Counted from the first letter of the stretch, positions 29,215 through 44,838 are shown. The stretch is DNA of 64,000 nucleotides from Bathymodiolus brooksi (GCA_963680875.1 OY804579.1:32783804-32847803); one strand, 5' to 3'. Numbers and translations: made by a program. The notes: generated by a model from the sequence alone, not told the origin.

Positions 29215-29964
29215 ATATATTAATCTATGGCTCATCAGAACTAATATAATCTCTGTACATGGAGATATATTAATGTAAGGCTCATCAGAACTAATATAAT
29301 CTCTGTACATGGTGATATATTAATGTAAGTCTCATCAGAACTAATATAATCTCTGTACATGGAGATATATTAATGTAAGGCTCATCAGAACTAATATAAT
29401 CTCTGTACATGGAGATATATTAATCTAAGGCTCATCAGAACTAATATAATCTCTGTACATGGAGATATATTAATCTAAGGCTCATCAGATCTAATATAAT
29501 CTCTGTACATGGAGATATATTAATGTAAGGCTCATCAGAACTAATATAATCTCTGTACATGGAAATATATTAATCTAAGGCTCATCAGAACTAATATAAT
29601 CTCTGTACATGGAGATATATTAATGTAAGGCTCATCAGAACTAATATAATCTCTGTACATGGAGATATATTAATCTAAGGCTCATCAGAACTAATATAAT
29701 CTCTGTACATGGTGATATATTAATCTAAGGCTCATCAGAACTAATATAATCTCTGTACATGGTGATATATTAATCTAAGGCACATCAGAACTAATATAAT
29801 CTCTGTACATGGTGATATATTAATGTAAGGCTCATCAGAACTAATATAATCTCTGTACATGGTGATATATTAATCTAAGGCTCATCAGAACTAATATAAT
29901 CTCTGTACATGGTGATATATTAATCTAAGGCTCATCAGAACTAATATAATCTCTGTACATGGAG

Positions 29965-29993
29965 ATATATTAATCTAAGGCTCATCAGAACTA
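29965..29993 (+). repeat. 29-bp truncated monomer T5 (first of a pair)
   Basis: Positions 1-29 only, immediately followed by another truncated unit. Confidence 0.95.
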
Positions 29994-30022
29994 ATATATT
30001 AATCTAAGGCTCATCAGAACTA
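29994..30022 (+). repeat. 29-bp truncated monomer T6 (second of a pair)
   Basis: The only place where two 29-bp units are adjacent. It could come from duplication of T5 or from a second deletion in the neighbouring monomer. Confidence 0.95.
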
Positions 30023-31322
30023 ATATATTAATCTAAGGCTCATCAGAACTAATATAATCTCTGTACATGGAGATATATTAATGTAAGGCTCATCAGAAAT
30101 AATATAATCTCTGTACATGGTGATATATTAATGTAAGGCTCATCAGAACTAATATAATCTCTGTACATGGTGATATATTAATCTAAGGCTCATCAGAACT
30201 AATATAATCTCTGTACCTGGTGATATATTAATCTAATGCTCATCAGAACTAATATAATCTCTGTACATGGTGATATATTAATCTAAGGCTCATCAGAACT
30301 AATATAATCTCTGTACATGGTGATATATTAATCTAAGGCTCATCAGAACTAATATAATCTCTGTACATGGTGATATATTAATCTAAGGCTCATCAGAACT
30401 AATATAATCTCTGTACATGGAGATATATTAATGTAAGGCTCATCAGAACTAATGTAATCTCTGTACATGGAGATATATTAATCTAAGGCTCATCAGAACT
30501 AATATAATCTCTGTACATGGAGATATATTAATCTAAGGTTCATCAGAACTAATATAATCTCTGTACATGGAGATATATTAATCTAAGGCTCATCAGAACT
30601 AATATAATCTCTGTACATGGAGATATATTAATCTAAGATTCATCAGAACTAATATAATCTCTGTACATGGAGATATATTAATCTAAGGCTCATCAGAAAT
30701 AATATAATCTCTGTACATGGTGATATATTAATCTAAGGCTCATCAGAACTAATATAATCTCTGTACATGGAGATATATTAATCTAAGGCTCATCAGAACT
30801 AATATAATCTCTGTACATGGAGATATATTAATCTAAGGCTCATCAGAACTAATATAATCTCTGTACATGGAGATATATTAATCTAAGGCTCATCAGAACT
30901 AATATAATCTCTGTACATGGAGATATATTAATCTAAGGCTCATCAGAACTAATATAATCTCTGTACATGGAGATATATTAATCTAAGGCTCATCAGATCT
31001 AATATAATCTCTGTACATGGAGATATATTAATGTAAGGCTCATCAGAACTAATATAATCTCTGTACATGGAAATATATTAATCTAAGGCTCATCAGAACT
31101 AATATAATCTCTGTACATGGAGATATATTAATGTAAGGCTCATCAGAACTAATATAATCTCTGTACATGGAGATATATTAATCTAACGCTCATCAGAACT
31201 AATATAATCTCTGTACATGGTGATATATTAATCTAAGGCTCATCAGAACTAATATAATCTCTGTACATGGTGATATATTAATCTAAGGCTCATCAGAACT
31301 AATATAATCTCTGTACATGGAG

Positions 31323-31351
31323 ATATATTAATCTAAGGCTCATCAGAACTA
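31323..31351 (+). repeat. 29-bp truncated monomer T7
   Basis: Same junction; 779 bp upstream of T8 and 250 bp plus 29 before the AGATCT unit at 31602. Confidence 0.95.
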
Positions 31352-32101
31352 ATATATTAATCTAAGGCTCATCAGAACTAATATAATCTCTGTACATGGA
31401 GATATATTAATGTAAGGCTCATCAGAACTAATATAATCTCTGTACATGGTGATATATTAATGTAAGTCTCATCAGAACTAATATAATCTCTGTACATGGA
31501 GATATATTAATGTAAGGCTCATCAGAACTAATATAATCTCTGTACATGGAGATATATTAATCTAAGGCTCATCAGAACTAATATAATCTCTGTACATGGA
31601 GATATATTAATCTAAGGCTCATCAGATCTAATATAATCTCTGTACATGGAGATATATTAATGTAAGGCTCATCAGAACTAATATAATCTCTGTTCATGGA
31701 AATATATTAATCTAAGGCTCATCAGAACTAATATAATCTCTGTACATGGAGATATATTAATGTAAGGCTCATCAGAACTAATATAATCTCTGTACATGGA
31801 GATATATTAATCTAAGGCTCATCAGAACTAATATAATCTCTGTACATGGTGATATATTAATCTAAGGCTCATCAGAACTAATATAATCTCTGTACATGGT
31901 GATATATTAATCTAAGGCACATCAGAACTAATATAATCTCTGTACATGGTGATATATTAATGTAAGGCTCATCAGAACTAATATAATCTCTGTACATGGT
32001 GATATATTAATCTAAGGCTCATCAGAACTAATATAATCTCTGTACATGGTGATATATTAATCTAAGGCTCATCAGAACTAATATAATCTCTGTACATGGA
32101 G

Positions 32102-32130
32102 ATATATTAATCTAAGGCTCATCAGAACTA
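32102..32130 (+). repeat. 29-bp truncated monomer T8
   Basis: Same junction; marks the left edge of the first long HOR unit (32131-36209). Confidence 0.95.
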
Positions 32131-35100
32131 ATATATTAATCTAAGGCTCATCAGAACTAATATAATCTCTGTACATGGAGATATATTAATGTAAGGCTCA
32201 TCAGAACTAATATAATCTCTGTACATGGTGATATATTAATGTAAGGCTCATCAGAACTAATATAATCTCTGTACATGGAGATATATTAATGTAAGGCTCA
32301 TCAGAACTAATATAATCTCTGTACATGGAGATATATTAATCTAAGGCTCATCAGAACTAATATAATCTCTGTACATGGAGATATATTAATCTAAGGCTCA
32401 TCAGATCTAATATAATCTCTGTACATGGAGATATATTAATGTAAGGCTCATCAGAACTAATATAATCTCTGTACATGGAAATATATTAATCTAAGGCTCA
32501 TCAGAACTAATATAATCTCTGTACATGGAGATATATTAATGTAAGGCTCATCAGAACTAATATAATCTCTGTACATGGTGATATATTAATCTAAGGCTCA
32601 TCAGAACTAATATAATCTCTGTACATGGTGATATATTAATCTAAGGCTCATCAGAACTAATATAATCTCTGTACATGGAAATATATTAATCTAAGGCTCA
32701 TCAGAACTAATATAATCTCTGTACATGGAGATATATTAATCTAAGGCTCATCAGAACTAATATAATCTCTGTACATGGTGATATATTAATCTAAGGCTCA
32801 TCAGAACTAATATAATCTCTGTACATGGTGATATATTAATCTAAGGCTCATCAGAACTAATATAATCTCTGTACATGGTGATATATTAATCTAAGGCTCA
32901 TCAGAACTAATATAATCTCTGTACATGGAGATATATTAATCTAAGGCTCATCAGAAATAATATAATCTCTGTACATGGAGATATATTAATCTAAGGCTCA
33001 TCAGAACTAATATAATCTCTGTACATGGTGATATATTAATCTAAGGCACATCAGAACTAATATAATCTCTGTACATGGTGATATATTAATCTAAGGCTCA
33101 TCAGAACTAATATAATCTCTGTACATAGAGATATATTAATCTAAGGCTCATCAGAACTAATATAATCTCTGTACATGGAGATATATTAATCTAAGGCTCA
33201 TCAGAACTAATATAATCTCTGTACATGGAGATATATTAATCTAAGGCTCATCAGAACTAATATAATCTCTGTACATAGAGATATATTAATCTAAGGCTCA
33301 TCAGAACTAATATAATCTCTGTACATGGAGATATATTAATCTAAGGCTCAGCAGAACTAATATAATCTCTGTACATGGAGATATATTAATCTAAGGCTAA
33401 TCAGAACTAATATAATCTCTGTACATGGAGATATATTAATCTAACATTCATCAGAACTAATATAATCTCTGTACAGGGAGATATATTAATCTAAGGCTCA
33501 TCAGAACTAATATAATCTCTGTACATGGAGATATATTAATCTAAGGCTCATCAGAACTAATATAATCTCTGTACATGGTGATATATTAATCTAAGGCACA
33601 TCAGAACTAATATATTCTCTGTACATTGTGATATATTAATCTAAGGCTCATCAGAACTAATATAATCTCTGTACATGGAGATATATTAATCTAAGGCTCA
33701 TCAGAACTAATATAATCTCTGTACATGGAGATATATTAATCCAAGGCTCATCAGAACTAATATAATCTCTGTACATGGAGATATATTAATCTAAGGCTCA
33801 TCAGAACTAATATAATCTCTGTGCATGGTGATATATTAATCTAAGGGTCATCAGAACTAATATAATCTCTGTACATGGTGATATATTAATCTAAGGCTCA
33901 TCAGAACTAATGTAATCTCTGTACATGGAGATATATTAATCTAAGGCTCATCAGAACTAATATAATCTCTGTACATGGAGATATATTAATCTAAGGTTCA
34001 TCAGAACTAATATAATATCTGTACATGGAGATATATTAATCTAAGGCTCATGAGAATTAATATTATCTCTGTACATGGAGATATATTAATCTAAGGCTCA
34101 TCAGAACTAATATAATCTCTGTACATGGTGATATATTAATCTAAGGGTCATCAGAACTAATATAATCTCTGTACATGGTGATATATTAATCTAAGGATCA
34201 TCAGAACTAATATAATCTCTGTACATGGTGCTATATTAATCTAAGGCTCATCAGAACTAATATAATCTCTGTACATGGAGATATATTAATCTAAGGCTCA
34301 TCAGAACTAATGTAATCTCTGTACATGGAGATATATTAATCTAAGGCTCATCAGAACTAATATAATCTCTGTACATGGTGATATATTAATGTAAGGCTCA
34401 TCAGAACTAATATAATCTCTGTACATGGAGATATATTAATCTAAAGCTCATCAAAACTAATATAATCTCTGTACATGGAGATATATTAATCTAAGGCTCA
34501 TCAGAACTAATAAAACCTCTGTACATGGTGATATATTAATCTAAGGCTCATCAGAACTGATATAATCTCTGTACATGGTGATATATTAATGTAAGGCTCA
34601 TCACAACTAATATAATCTCTGTACATGGTCATATATTAATGTAAGGTTCATCAGAACAAACATAATCTCTGTACATGGAGATATATTAATGTAAGGCTCA
34701 TCAGAACTAATATAATCTCTGTACATGGTGATATATTAATCTAAGGCTCATCAGAACTAATATAATCTCTGTACATGGTGATATATTAATCTAAGGCTCA
34801 TCAGAACTAATATAATCTCTGTACATGGAGATATATTAATCTAAAGCTCATCAAAACTAATATAATCTCTGTACATGGAGATATATTAATCTAAGGCTCA
34901 TCAGAACTAATAAAACCTCTGTGCATGGTGATATATTAATCTAAGGCTCATCAGAACTAATATAATCTCTGTACATGGTGATATATTAATGTAAGGCTCA
35001 TCACAACTAATATAATCTCTGTACATGGTCATATATTAATGTAAGGCTCATCAGAACTAATATAATCTCTGTACATGGAGATATATTAATGTAAGGCTCA

Positions 35101-36209
35101 TCAGAACTAATATAATCTCTGTACATGGAGATATATTAATGTAATGCACATCAGAACTAATATAATCTCTGTACATGGTGATATATTAATCTAAGGCTCA
35201 TCAGAACTAATATAATCTCTGTACATGGTGATATATTAATCTAAGGCTCATCAGAACTAATATAATCTCTGTACATGGTGATATATTAATCTAAGGCTCA
35301 TCAGAACTAATATAATCTCTGTACATGGAGATATATTAATCTAAGGCTCATCAGAACTAATGTAATCTCTGTACATGGAGATATATTAATCTAAGGCTCA
35401 TCAGAACTAATATAATCTCTGTACATGGAGATATATTAATCTAAGGCTCATCAGAACTAATATAATCTCTGTACATGGAGATATATTAATCTAAGGCTCA
35501 TCAGAACTAATATAATCTCTGTACATGGAGATATATTAATCTAAGATTCATCAGAACTAATATAATCTCTGTACAGGGAGATATATTAATCTAAGGCTCA
35601 TGAGAATTAATATAATCTCTGTACATGGAGATATATTAATCTAAGGCTCATCAGAACTAATATAATCTCTGTACATGGAGATATATTAATCTAAGGCTCA
35701 TCAGAACTAATATAATCTCTGTACATGGAGATATATTAATCTAAGGCTCATCAGAAATAATATAATCTCTGTACATGGAGATATATTAATCTAAGGCTCA
35801 TCAGAACTAATATAATCTCTGTACATGGAGATATATTAATGTAAGGCTCATCAGAACTAATATAATCTCTGTACATGGAGATATATTAATCTAAGGCTCA
35901 TCAGAACTAATATAATCTCTGTACATGGTGATATATTAATCTAAGGCTCATCAGAACTAATATAATCTCTGTACATGGTGATATATTAATCTAAGGCACA
36001 TCAGAACTAATATAATCTCTGTACATGGTGATATATTAATGTAAGGCTCATCAGAACTAATATAATCTCTGTACATGGTGATATATTCATCTAAGGCTCA
36101 TCAGAACTAATATAATCTCTGTACATGGTGATATATTAATCTAAGGCTCATCAGAACTAATATAATCTCTGTACATGGAGATATATTAATCTAAGGCTCA
36201 TCAGAACTA
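32131..36209 (+). repeat. Long HOR unit 1, 4079 bp
   Basis: 81 full monomers plus a terminal 29-bp unit. It starts with the phase-locked module (AGATCT unit at 32381) and continues into the core-like block shared with 25.7-28.7 kb (GCTCAGCAGA at 33346, CTAACATTCA near 33441, ATATTCTCTG near 33611). It is therefore a fusion of cluster-type and core-type sequence. Its markers recur at +4079 in the next unit. Confidence 0.85.
36181..36209 (+). repeat. 29-bp truncated monomer T9, variant junction
   Basis: The unit after the truncation begins ATATAATAAT instead of ATATATTAAT. This is either a T6A substitution or a 21-bp deletion with a shifted breakpoint. The paralogous junctions at 32102 and 39960 have the standard form, which favours a later substitution. 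Confidence 0.9.
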
Positions 36210-39200
36210 ATATAATAATCTAAGGCTCATCAGAACTAATATAATCTCTGTACATGGAGATATATTAATGTAAGGCTCATCAGAACTAATATAATCTCTG
36301 TACATGGTGATATATTAATGTAAGGCTCATCAGAACTAATATAATCTCTGTACATGGAGATATATTAATGTAAGGCTCATCAGAACTAATATAATCTCTG
36401 TACATGGAGATATATTAATCTAAGGCTCATCAGAACTAATATAATCTCTGTACATGGAGATATATTAATCTAAGGCTCATCAGATCTAATATAATCTCTG
36501 TACATGGAGATATATTAATGTAAGGCTCATCAGAACTAATATAATCTCTGTACATGGAAATATATTAATCTAAGGCTCATCAGAACTAATATAATCTCTG
36601 TACATGGAGATATATTAATGTAAGGCTCATCAGAACTAATATAATCTCTGTACATGGTGATATATTAATCTAAGGCTCATCAGAACTAATATAATCTCTG
36701 TACATGGTGATATATTAATCTAAGGCTCATCAGAACTAATATAATCTCTGTACATGGAAATATATTAATCTAAGGCTCATCAGAACTAATATAATCTCTG
36801 TACATGGAGATATATTAATCTAAGGCTCATCAGAACTAATATAATCTCTGTACATGGTGATATATTAATCTAAGGCTCATCAGAACAAATATAATCTCTG
36901 TACATGGTGATATATTAATCTAAGGCTCATCAGAACTAATATAATCTCTGTACATGGTGATATATTAATCTAAGGCTCATCAGAACTAATATAATCTCTG
37001 TACATGGAGATATATTAATCTAAGGCTCATCAGAAATAATATAATCTCTGTACATGGAGATATATTAATCTAAGGCTCATCAGAACTAATATAATCTCTG
37101 TACATGGTGATATATTAATCTAAGGCACATCAGAACTAATATAATCTCTGTACATGGTGATATATTAATCTAAGGCTCATCAGAACTAATATAATCTCTG
37201 TACATAGAGATATATTAATCTAAGGCTCATCAGAACTAATATAATCTCTGTACATGGAGATATATTAATCTAAGGCTCATCAGAACTAATATAATCTCTG
37301 TACATGGAGATATATTAATCTAAGGCTCATCAGAACTAATATAATCTCTGTACATAGAGATATATTAATCTAAGGCTCATCAGAACTAATATAATCTCTG
37401 TACATGGAGATATATTAATCTAAGGCTCAGCAGAACTAATATAATCTCTGTACGTGGAGATATATTAATCTAAGGCTAATCAGAACTAATATAATCTCTG
37501 TACATGGAGATATATTAATCTAACATTCATCAGAACTAATATAATCTCTGTACAGGGAGATATATTAATCTAAGGCTCATCAGAACTAATATAATCTCTG
37601 TACATGGAGATATATTAATCTAAGGCTCATCAGAACTAATATAATCTCTGTACATGGTGATATATTAATCTAAGGCACATCAGAACTAATATATTCTCTG
37701 TACATTGTGATATATTAATCTAAGGCTCATCAGAACTAATATAATCTCTGTACATGGAGATATATTAATCTAAGGCTCATCAGAACTAATATAATCTCTG
37801 TACATGGAGATATATTAATCCAAGGCTCATCAGAACTAATATAATCTCTGTACATGGAGATATATTAATCAAAGGCTCATCAGAACTAATATAATCTCTG
37901 TGCATGGTGATATATTAATCTAAGGGTCATCAGAACTAATATAATCTCTGTACATGGTGATATATTAATCTAAGGCTCATCAGAACTAATGTAATCTCTG
38001 TACATGGAGATATATTAATCTAAGGCTCATCAGAACTAATATAATCTCTGTACATGGAGATATATTAATCTAAGGTTCATCAGAACTAATATAATATCTG
38101 TACATGGAGATATATTAATCTAAGGCTCATGAGAATTAATATAATCTCTGTACATGGAGATATATTAATCTAAGGCTCATCAGAACTAATATAATCTCTG
38201 TACATGGTGATATATTAATCTAAGGGTCATCAGAACTAATATAATCTCTGTACATGGTGATATATTAATCTAAGGATCATCAGAACTAATATAATCTCTG
38301 TACATGGTGATATATTAATCTAAGGCTCATCAGAACTAATATAATCTCTGTACATGGAGATATATTAATCTAAGGCTCATCAGAACTAATGTAATCTCTG
38401 TACATGGAGATATATTAATCTAAGGCTCATCAGAACTAATATAATCTCTGTACATGGTGATATATTAATGTAAGGCTCATCAGAACTAATATAATCTCTG
38501 TACATGGAGATATATTAATCTAAAGCTCATCAAAACTAATATAATCTCTGTACATGGAGATATATTAATCTAAGGCTCATCAGAACTAATAAAACCTCTG
38601 TACATGGTGATATATTAATCTAAGGCTCATCAGAACTGATATAATCTCTGTACATGGTGATATATTAATGTAAGGCTCATCACAACTAATATAATCTCTG
38701 TACATGGTCATATATTAATGTAAGGTTCATCAGAACAAACATAATCTCTGTACATGGAGATATATTAATGTAAGGCTCATCAGAACTAATATAATCTCTG
38801 TACATGGTGATATATTAATCTAAGGCTCATCAGAACTAATATAATCTCTGTACATGGTGATATATTAATCTAAGGCTCATCAGAACTAATATAATCTCTG
38901 TACATGGAGATATATTAATCTAAAGCTCATCAAAACTAATATAATCTCTGTACATGGAGATATATTAATCTAAGGCTCATCAGAACTAATAAAACCTCTG
39001 TGCATGGTGATATATTAATCTAAGGCTCATCAGAACTAATATAATCTCTGTACATGGTGATATATTAATGTAAGGCTCATCACAACTAATATAATCTCTG
39101 TACATGGTCATATATTAATGTAAGGCTCATCAGAACTAATATAATCTCTGTACATGGAGATATATTAATGTAAGGCTCATCAGAACTAATATAATCTCTG

Positions 39201-39988
39201 TACATGGAGATATATTAATGTAATGCACATCAGAACTAATATAATCTCTGTACATGGTGATATATTAATGTAAGGCTCATCAGAAATAATATAATCTCTG
39301 TACATGGAGATATATTAATGTAAGGCTCATCAGAACTAATATAATCTCTGTACATGGTGATATATTAATCTAAGGCTCATCAGAACTAATATAATCTCTG
39401 TACCTGGTGATATATTAATCTAATGCTCATCAGAACTAATATAATCTCTGTACATGGTGATATATTAATCTAAGGCTCATCAGAACTAATATAATCTCTG
39501 TACATGGTGATATATTAATCTAAGGCTCATCAGAACTAATATAATCTCTGTACATGGTGATATATTAATCTAAGGCTCATCAGAACTAATATAATCTCTG
39601 TACATGGAGATATATTAATCTAAGGATCATCAGAACTAATGTAATCTCTGTACATGGAGATATATTAATCTAAGGCTCATCAGAACTAATATAATCTCTG
39701 TACATGGAGATATATTAATCTAAGGCTCATCAGAACTAATATAATCTCTGTACATGGAGATATATTAATCTAAGATTCATCAGAACTAATATAATCTCTG
39801 TACAGGGAGATATATTAATCTAAGGCTCATGAGAATTAATATAATCTCTGTACATGGAGATATATTAATCTAAGGCTCATCAGAACTAATATAATCTCTG
39901 TACATGGTGATATATTAATCTAAGGCTCATCAGAACTAATATAATCTCTGTACATGGAGATATATTAATCTAAGGCTCATCAGAACTA
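36210..39988 (+). repeat. Long HOR unit 2, 3779 bp
   Basis: 75 full monomers plus a terminal 29-bp unit, six monomers shorter than unit 1. The markers keep order: AGATCT unit 36460, GCTCAGCAGA 37425, ATATTCTCTG near 37690, CTAAAGCTCA near 38519. Private changes include TACGTGG near 37451, which creates a CpG. Confidence 0.85.
39960..39988 (+). repeat. 29-bp truncated monomer T10
   Basis: Standard 21-bp deletion junction; closes the 3779-bp unit. Confidence 0.95.
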
Positions 39989-42288
39989 ATATATTAATCT
40001 AAGGCTCATCAGAACTAATATAATCTCTGTACATGGAGATATATTAATGTAAGGCTCATCAGAACTAATATAATCTCTGTACATGGTGATATATTAATGT
40101 AAGGCTCATCAGAACTAATATAATCTCTGTACATGGAGATATATTAATGTAAGGCTCATCAGAACTAATATAATCTCTGTACATGGAGATATATTAATCT
40201 AAGGCTCATCAGAACTAATATAATCTCTGTACATGGAGATATATTAATCTAAGGCTCATCAGATCTAATATAATCTCTGTACATGGAGATATATTAATGT
40301 AAGGCTCATCAGAACTAATATAATCTCTGTACATGGAAATATATTAATCTAAGGCTCATCAGAACTAATATAATCTCTGTACATGGAGATATATTAATGT
40401 AAGGCTCATCAGAACTAATATAATCTCTGTACATGGTAATATATTAATCTAAGGCTCATCAGAACTAATATAATCTCTGTACATGGTGATATATTAATCT
40501 AAGGCTCATCAGAACTAATATAATCTCTGTACATGGAAATATATTAATCTAAGGCTCATCAGAACTAATATAATCTCTGTACATGGAGATATATTAATCT
40601 AAGGCTCATCAGAACTAATATAATCTCTGTACATGGTGATATATTAATCTAAGGCTCATCAGAACTAATATAATCTCTGTACATGGTGATATATTAATCT
40701 AAGGCTCATCAGAACTAATATAATCTCTGTACATGGTGATATATTAATCTAAGGCTCATCAGAACTAATATAATCTCTGTACATGGAGATATATTAATCT
40801 AAGGCTCATCAGAAATAATATAATCTCTGTACATGGAGATATATTAATCTAAGGCTCATCAGAACTAATATAATCTCTGTACATGGTGATATATTAATCT
40901 AAGGCACATCAGAACTAATATAATCTCTGTACATGGTGATATATTAATCTAAGGCTCATCAGAACTAATATAATCTCTGTACATAGAGATATATTAATCT
41001 AAGGCTCATCAGAACTAATATAATCTCTGTACATGGAGATATATTAATCTAAGGCTCATCAGAACTAATATAATCTCTGTACATGGAGATATATTAATCT
41101 AAGGCTCATCAGAACTAATATAATCTCTGTACATAGAGATATATTAATCTAAGGCTCATCAGAACTAATATAATCTCTGTACATGGAGATATATTAATCT
41201 AAGGCTCAGCAGAACTAATATAATCTCTGTACATGGAGATATATTAATCTAAGGCTAATCAGAACTAATATAATCTCTGTACATGGAGATATATTAATCT
41301 AACATTCATCAGAACTAATATAATCTCTGTACAGGGAGATATATTAATCTAAGGCTCATCAGAACTAATATAATCTCTGTACATGGAGATATATTAATCT
41401 AAGGCTCATCAGAACTAATATAATCTCTGTACATGGTGATATATTAATCTAAGGCACATCAGAACTAATATATTCTCTGTACATTGTGATATATTAATCT
41501 AAGGCTCATCAGAACTAATATAATCTCTGTACATGGAGATATATTAATCTAAGGCTCATCAGAACTAATATAATCTCTGTACATGGAGATATATTAATCC
41601 AAGGCTCATCAGAACTAATATAATCTCTGTACATGGAGATATATTAATCTAAGGCTCATCAGAACTAATATAATCTCTGTGCATGGTGATATATTAATCT
41701 AAGGGTCATCAGAACTAATATAATCTCTGTACATGGTGATATATTAATCTAAGGCTCATCAGAACTAATGTAATCTCTGTACATGGAGATATATTAATCT
41801 AAGGCTCATAAGAACTAATATAATCTCTGTACATGGAGATATATTAATCTAAGGTTCATCAGAACTAATATAATATCTGTACATGGAGATATATTAATCT
41901 AAGGCTCATGAGAATTAATATAATCTCTGTACATGGAGATATATTAATCTAAGGCTCATCAGAACTAATATAATCTCTGTACATGGTGATATATTAATCT
42001 AAGGGTCATCAGAACTAATATAATCTCTGTACATGGTGATATATTAATCTAAGGATCATCAGAACTAATATAATCTCTGTACATGGTGATATATTAATCT
42101 AAGGCTCATCAGAACTAATATAATCTCTGTACATGGAGATATATTAATCTAAGGCTCATCAGAACTAATGTAATCTCTGTACATGGAGATATATTAATCT
42201 AAGGCTCATCAGAACTAATATAATCTCTGTACATGGTGATATATTAATGTAAGGCTCATCAGAACTAATATAATCTCTGTACATGGAG

Positions 42289-42788
42289 ATATATTAATCT
42301 AAAGCTCATCAAAACTAATATAATCTCTGTACATGGAGATATATTAATCTAAGGCTCATCAGAACTAATAAAACCTCTGTACATGGTGATATATTAATCT
42401 AAGGCTCATCAGAACTGATATAATCTCTGTTCATGGTGATATATTAATGTAAGGCTCATCACAACTAATATAATCTCTGTACATGGTCATATATTAATGT
42501 AAGGTTCATCAGAACAAACATAATCTCTGTACATGGAGATATATTAATCTAAGGCTCATCAAAACTAATATAATCTCTGTACATGGAGATATATTAATCT
42601 AAGGCTCATCAGAACTAATAAAACCTCTGTACATGGTGATATATTAATCTAAGGCTCATCAGAACTGATATAATCTCTGTTCATGGTGATATATTAATGT
42701 AAGGCTCATCACAACTAATATAATCTCTGTACATGGTCATATATTAATGTAAGGTTCATCAGAACAAACATAATCTCTGTACATGGAG
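42289..42788 (+). repeat. Private 250-bp tandem duplication (5 monomers)
   Basis: CATCAAAACT, AATAAAACCT, GTTCATGG, GGTCATAT and AGAACAAACA each appear twice, 250 bp apart (for example AGAACAAACA at 42511 and 42761). The corresponding places in units 1 and 2 hold a single copy, so this is a young event. Confidence 0.88.
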
Positions 42789-44838
42789 ATATATTAATGT
42801 AAGGCTCATCAGAACTAATATAATCTCTGTACATGGTGATATATTAATCTAAGGCTCATCAGAACTAATATAATCTCTGTACATGGTGATATATTAATCT
42901 AAGGCTCATCAGAACTAATATAATCTCTGTACATGGAGATATATTAATCTAAAGCTCATCAAAACTAATATAATCTCTGTACATGGAGATATATTAATCT
43001 AAGGCTCATCAGAACTAATAAAACCTCTGTGCATGGTGATATATTAATCTAAGGCTCATCAGAACTAATATAATCTCTGTACATGGTGATATATTAATGT
43101 AAGGCTCATCACAACAAATATAATCTCTGTACATGGTCATATATTAATGTAAGGCTCATCAGAACTAATATAATCTCTGTACATGGAGATATATTAATGT
43201 AAGGCTCATCAGAACTAATATAATCTCTGTACATGGAGATATATTAATGTAATGCACATCAGAACTAATATAATCTCTGTACATGGTGATATATTAATGT
43301 AAGGCTCATCAGAAATAATATAATCTCTGTACATGGAGATATATTAATGTAAGGCTCATCAGAACTAATATAATCTCTGTACATGGTGATATATTAATCT
43401 AAGGCTCATCAGAACTAATATAATCTCTGTACCTGGTGATATATTAATCTAATGCTCATCAGAACTAATATAATCTCTGTACATGGTGATATATTAATCT
43501 AAGGCTCATCAGAACTAATATAATCTCTGTACATGGTGATATATTAATCTAAGGCTCATCAGAACTAATATAATCTCTGTACATGGTGATATATTAATCT
43601 AAGGCTCATCAGAACTAATATAATCTCTGTACATGGAGATATATTAATCTAAGGCTCATCAGAACTAATGTAATCTCTGTACATGGAGATATATTAATCT
43701 AAGGCTCATCAGAACTAATATAATCTCTGTACATGGAGATATATTAATGTAAGGCTCATCAGAACTAATATAATCTCTGTACATGGAGATATATTAATCT
43801 AAGATTCATCAGAACTAATATAATCTCTGTACAGGGAGATATATTAATCTAAGGCTCATGAGAATTAATATAATCTCTGTACATGGAGATATATTAATCT
43901 AAGGCTCATCAGAACTAATATAATCTCTGTACATGGAGATATATTAATCTAAGGCTCATCAGAACTAATATAATCTCTGTACATGGAGATATATTAATCT
44001 AAGGCTCATCAGAAATAATATAATCTCTGTACATGGAGATATATTAATCTAAGGCTCATCAGAACTAATATAATCTCTGTACATGGTGATATATTAATCT
44101 AAGGCACATCAGAACTAATATAATCTCTGTACATGGTGATATATTAATCTAAGGCTCATCAGAACTAATATAATCTCTGTACATGGAGATATATTAATCT
44201 AAGGCTCATCAGAACTAATATAATCTCTGTACATGGAGATATATTAATCTAAGGCTCATCAGAACTAATATAATCTCTGTACATGGAGATATATTAATCT
44301 AAGGCTCATCAGAACTAATATAATCTCTGTACATGGAGATATATTAATCTAAGGCTCATCAGAACTAATATAATCTCTGTACATGGAGATATATTAATCT
44401 AAGGCTCATCAGATCTAATATAATCTCTGTACATGGAGATATATTAATGTAAGGCTCATCAGAACTAATATAATCTCTGTACATGGAAATATATTAATCT
44501 AAGGCTCATCAGAACTAATATAATCTCTGTACATGGAGATATATTAATGTAAGGCTCATCAGAACTAATATAATCTCTGTACATGGAGATATATTAATCT
44601 AAGGCTCATCAGAACTAATATAATCTCTGTACATGGTGATATATTAATCTAAGGCACATCAGAACTAATATAATCTCTGTACATGGTGATATATTAATGT
44701 AAGGCTCATCAGAACTAATATAATCTCTGTACATGGTGATATATTAATCTAAGGCTCATCAGAACTAATATAATCTCTGTACATGGTGATATATTAATCT
44801 AAGGCTCATCAGAACTAATATAATCTCTGTACATGGAG

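Larger units (their letters stand above)
28736..32130 (+). repeat. Second truncated-monomer cluster
   Basis: The cluster opens with an AGATCT monomer (28736) and contains five 29-bp units (29186, 29965, 29994, 31323, 32102) and AGATCT monomers at 29465, 30973 and 31602. Two intervals between truncated units are exactly 779 bp (15 monomers plus 29): 29186 to 29965 and 31323 to 32102. A 779-bp HOR is therefore interrupted by a 1300-bp insert of 26 monomers (30023-31322). That insert carries core-type markers such as ACCTGGTG near 30214. Confidence 0.82.
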
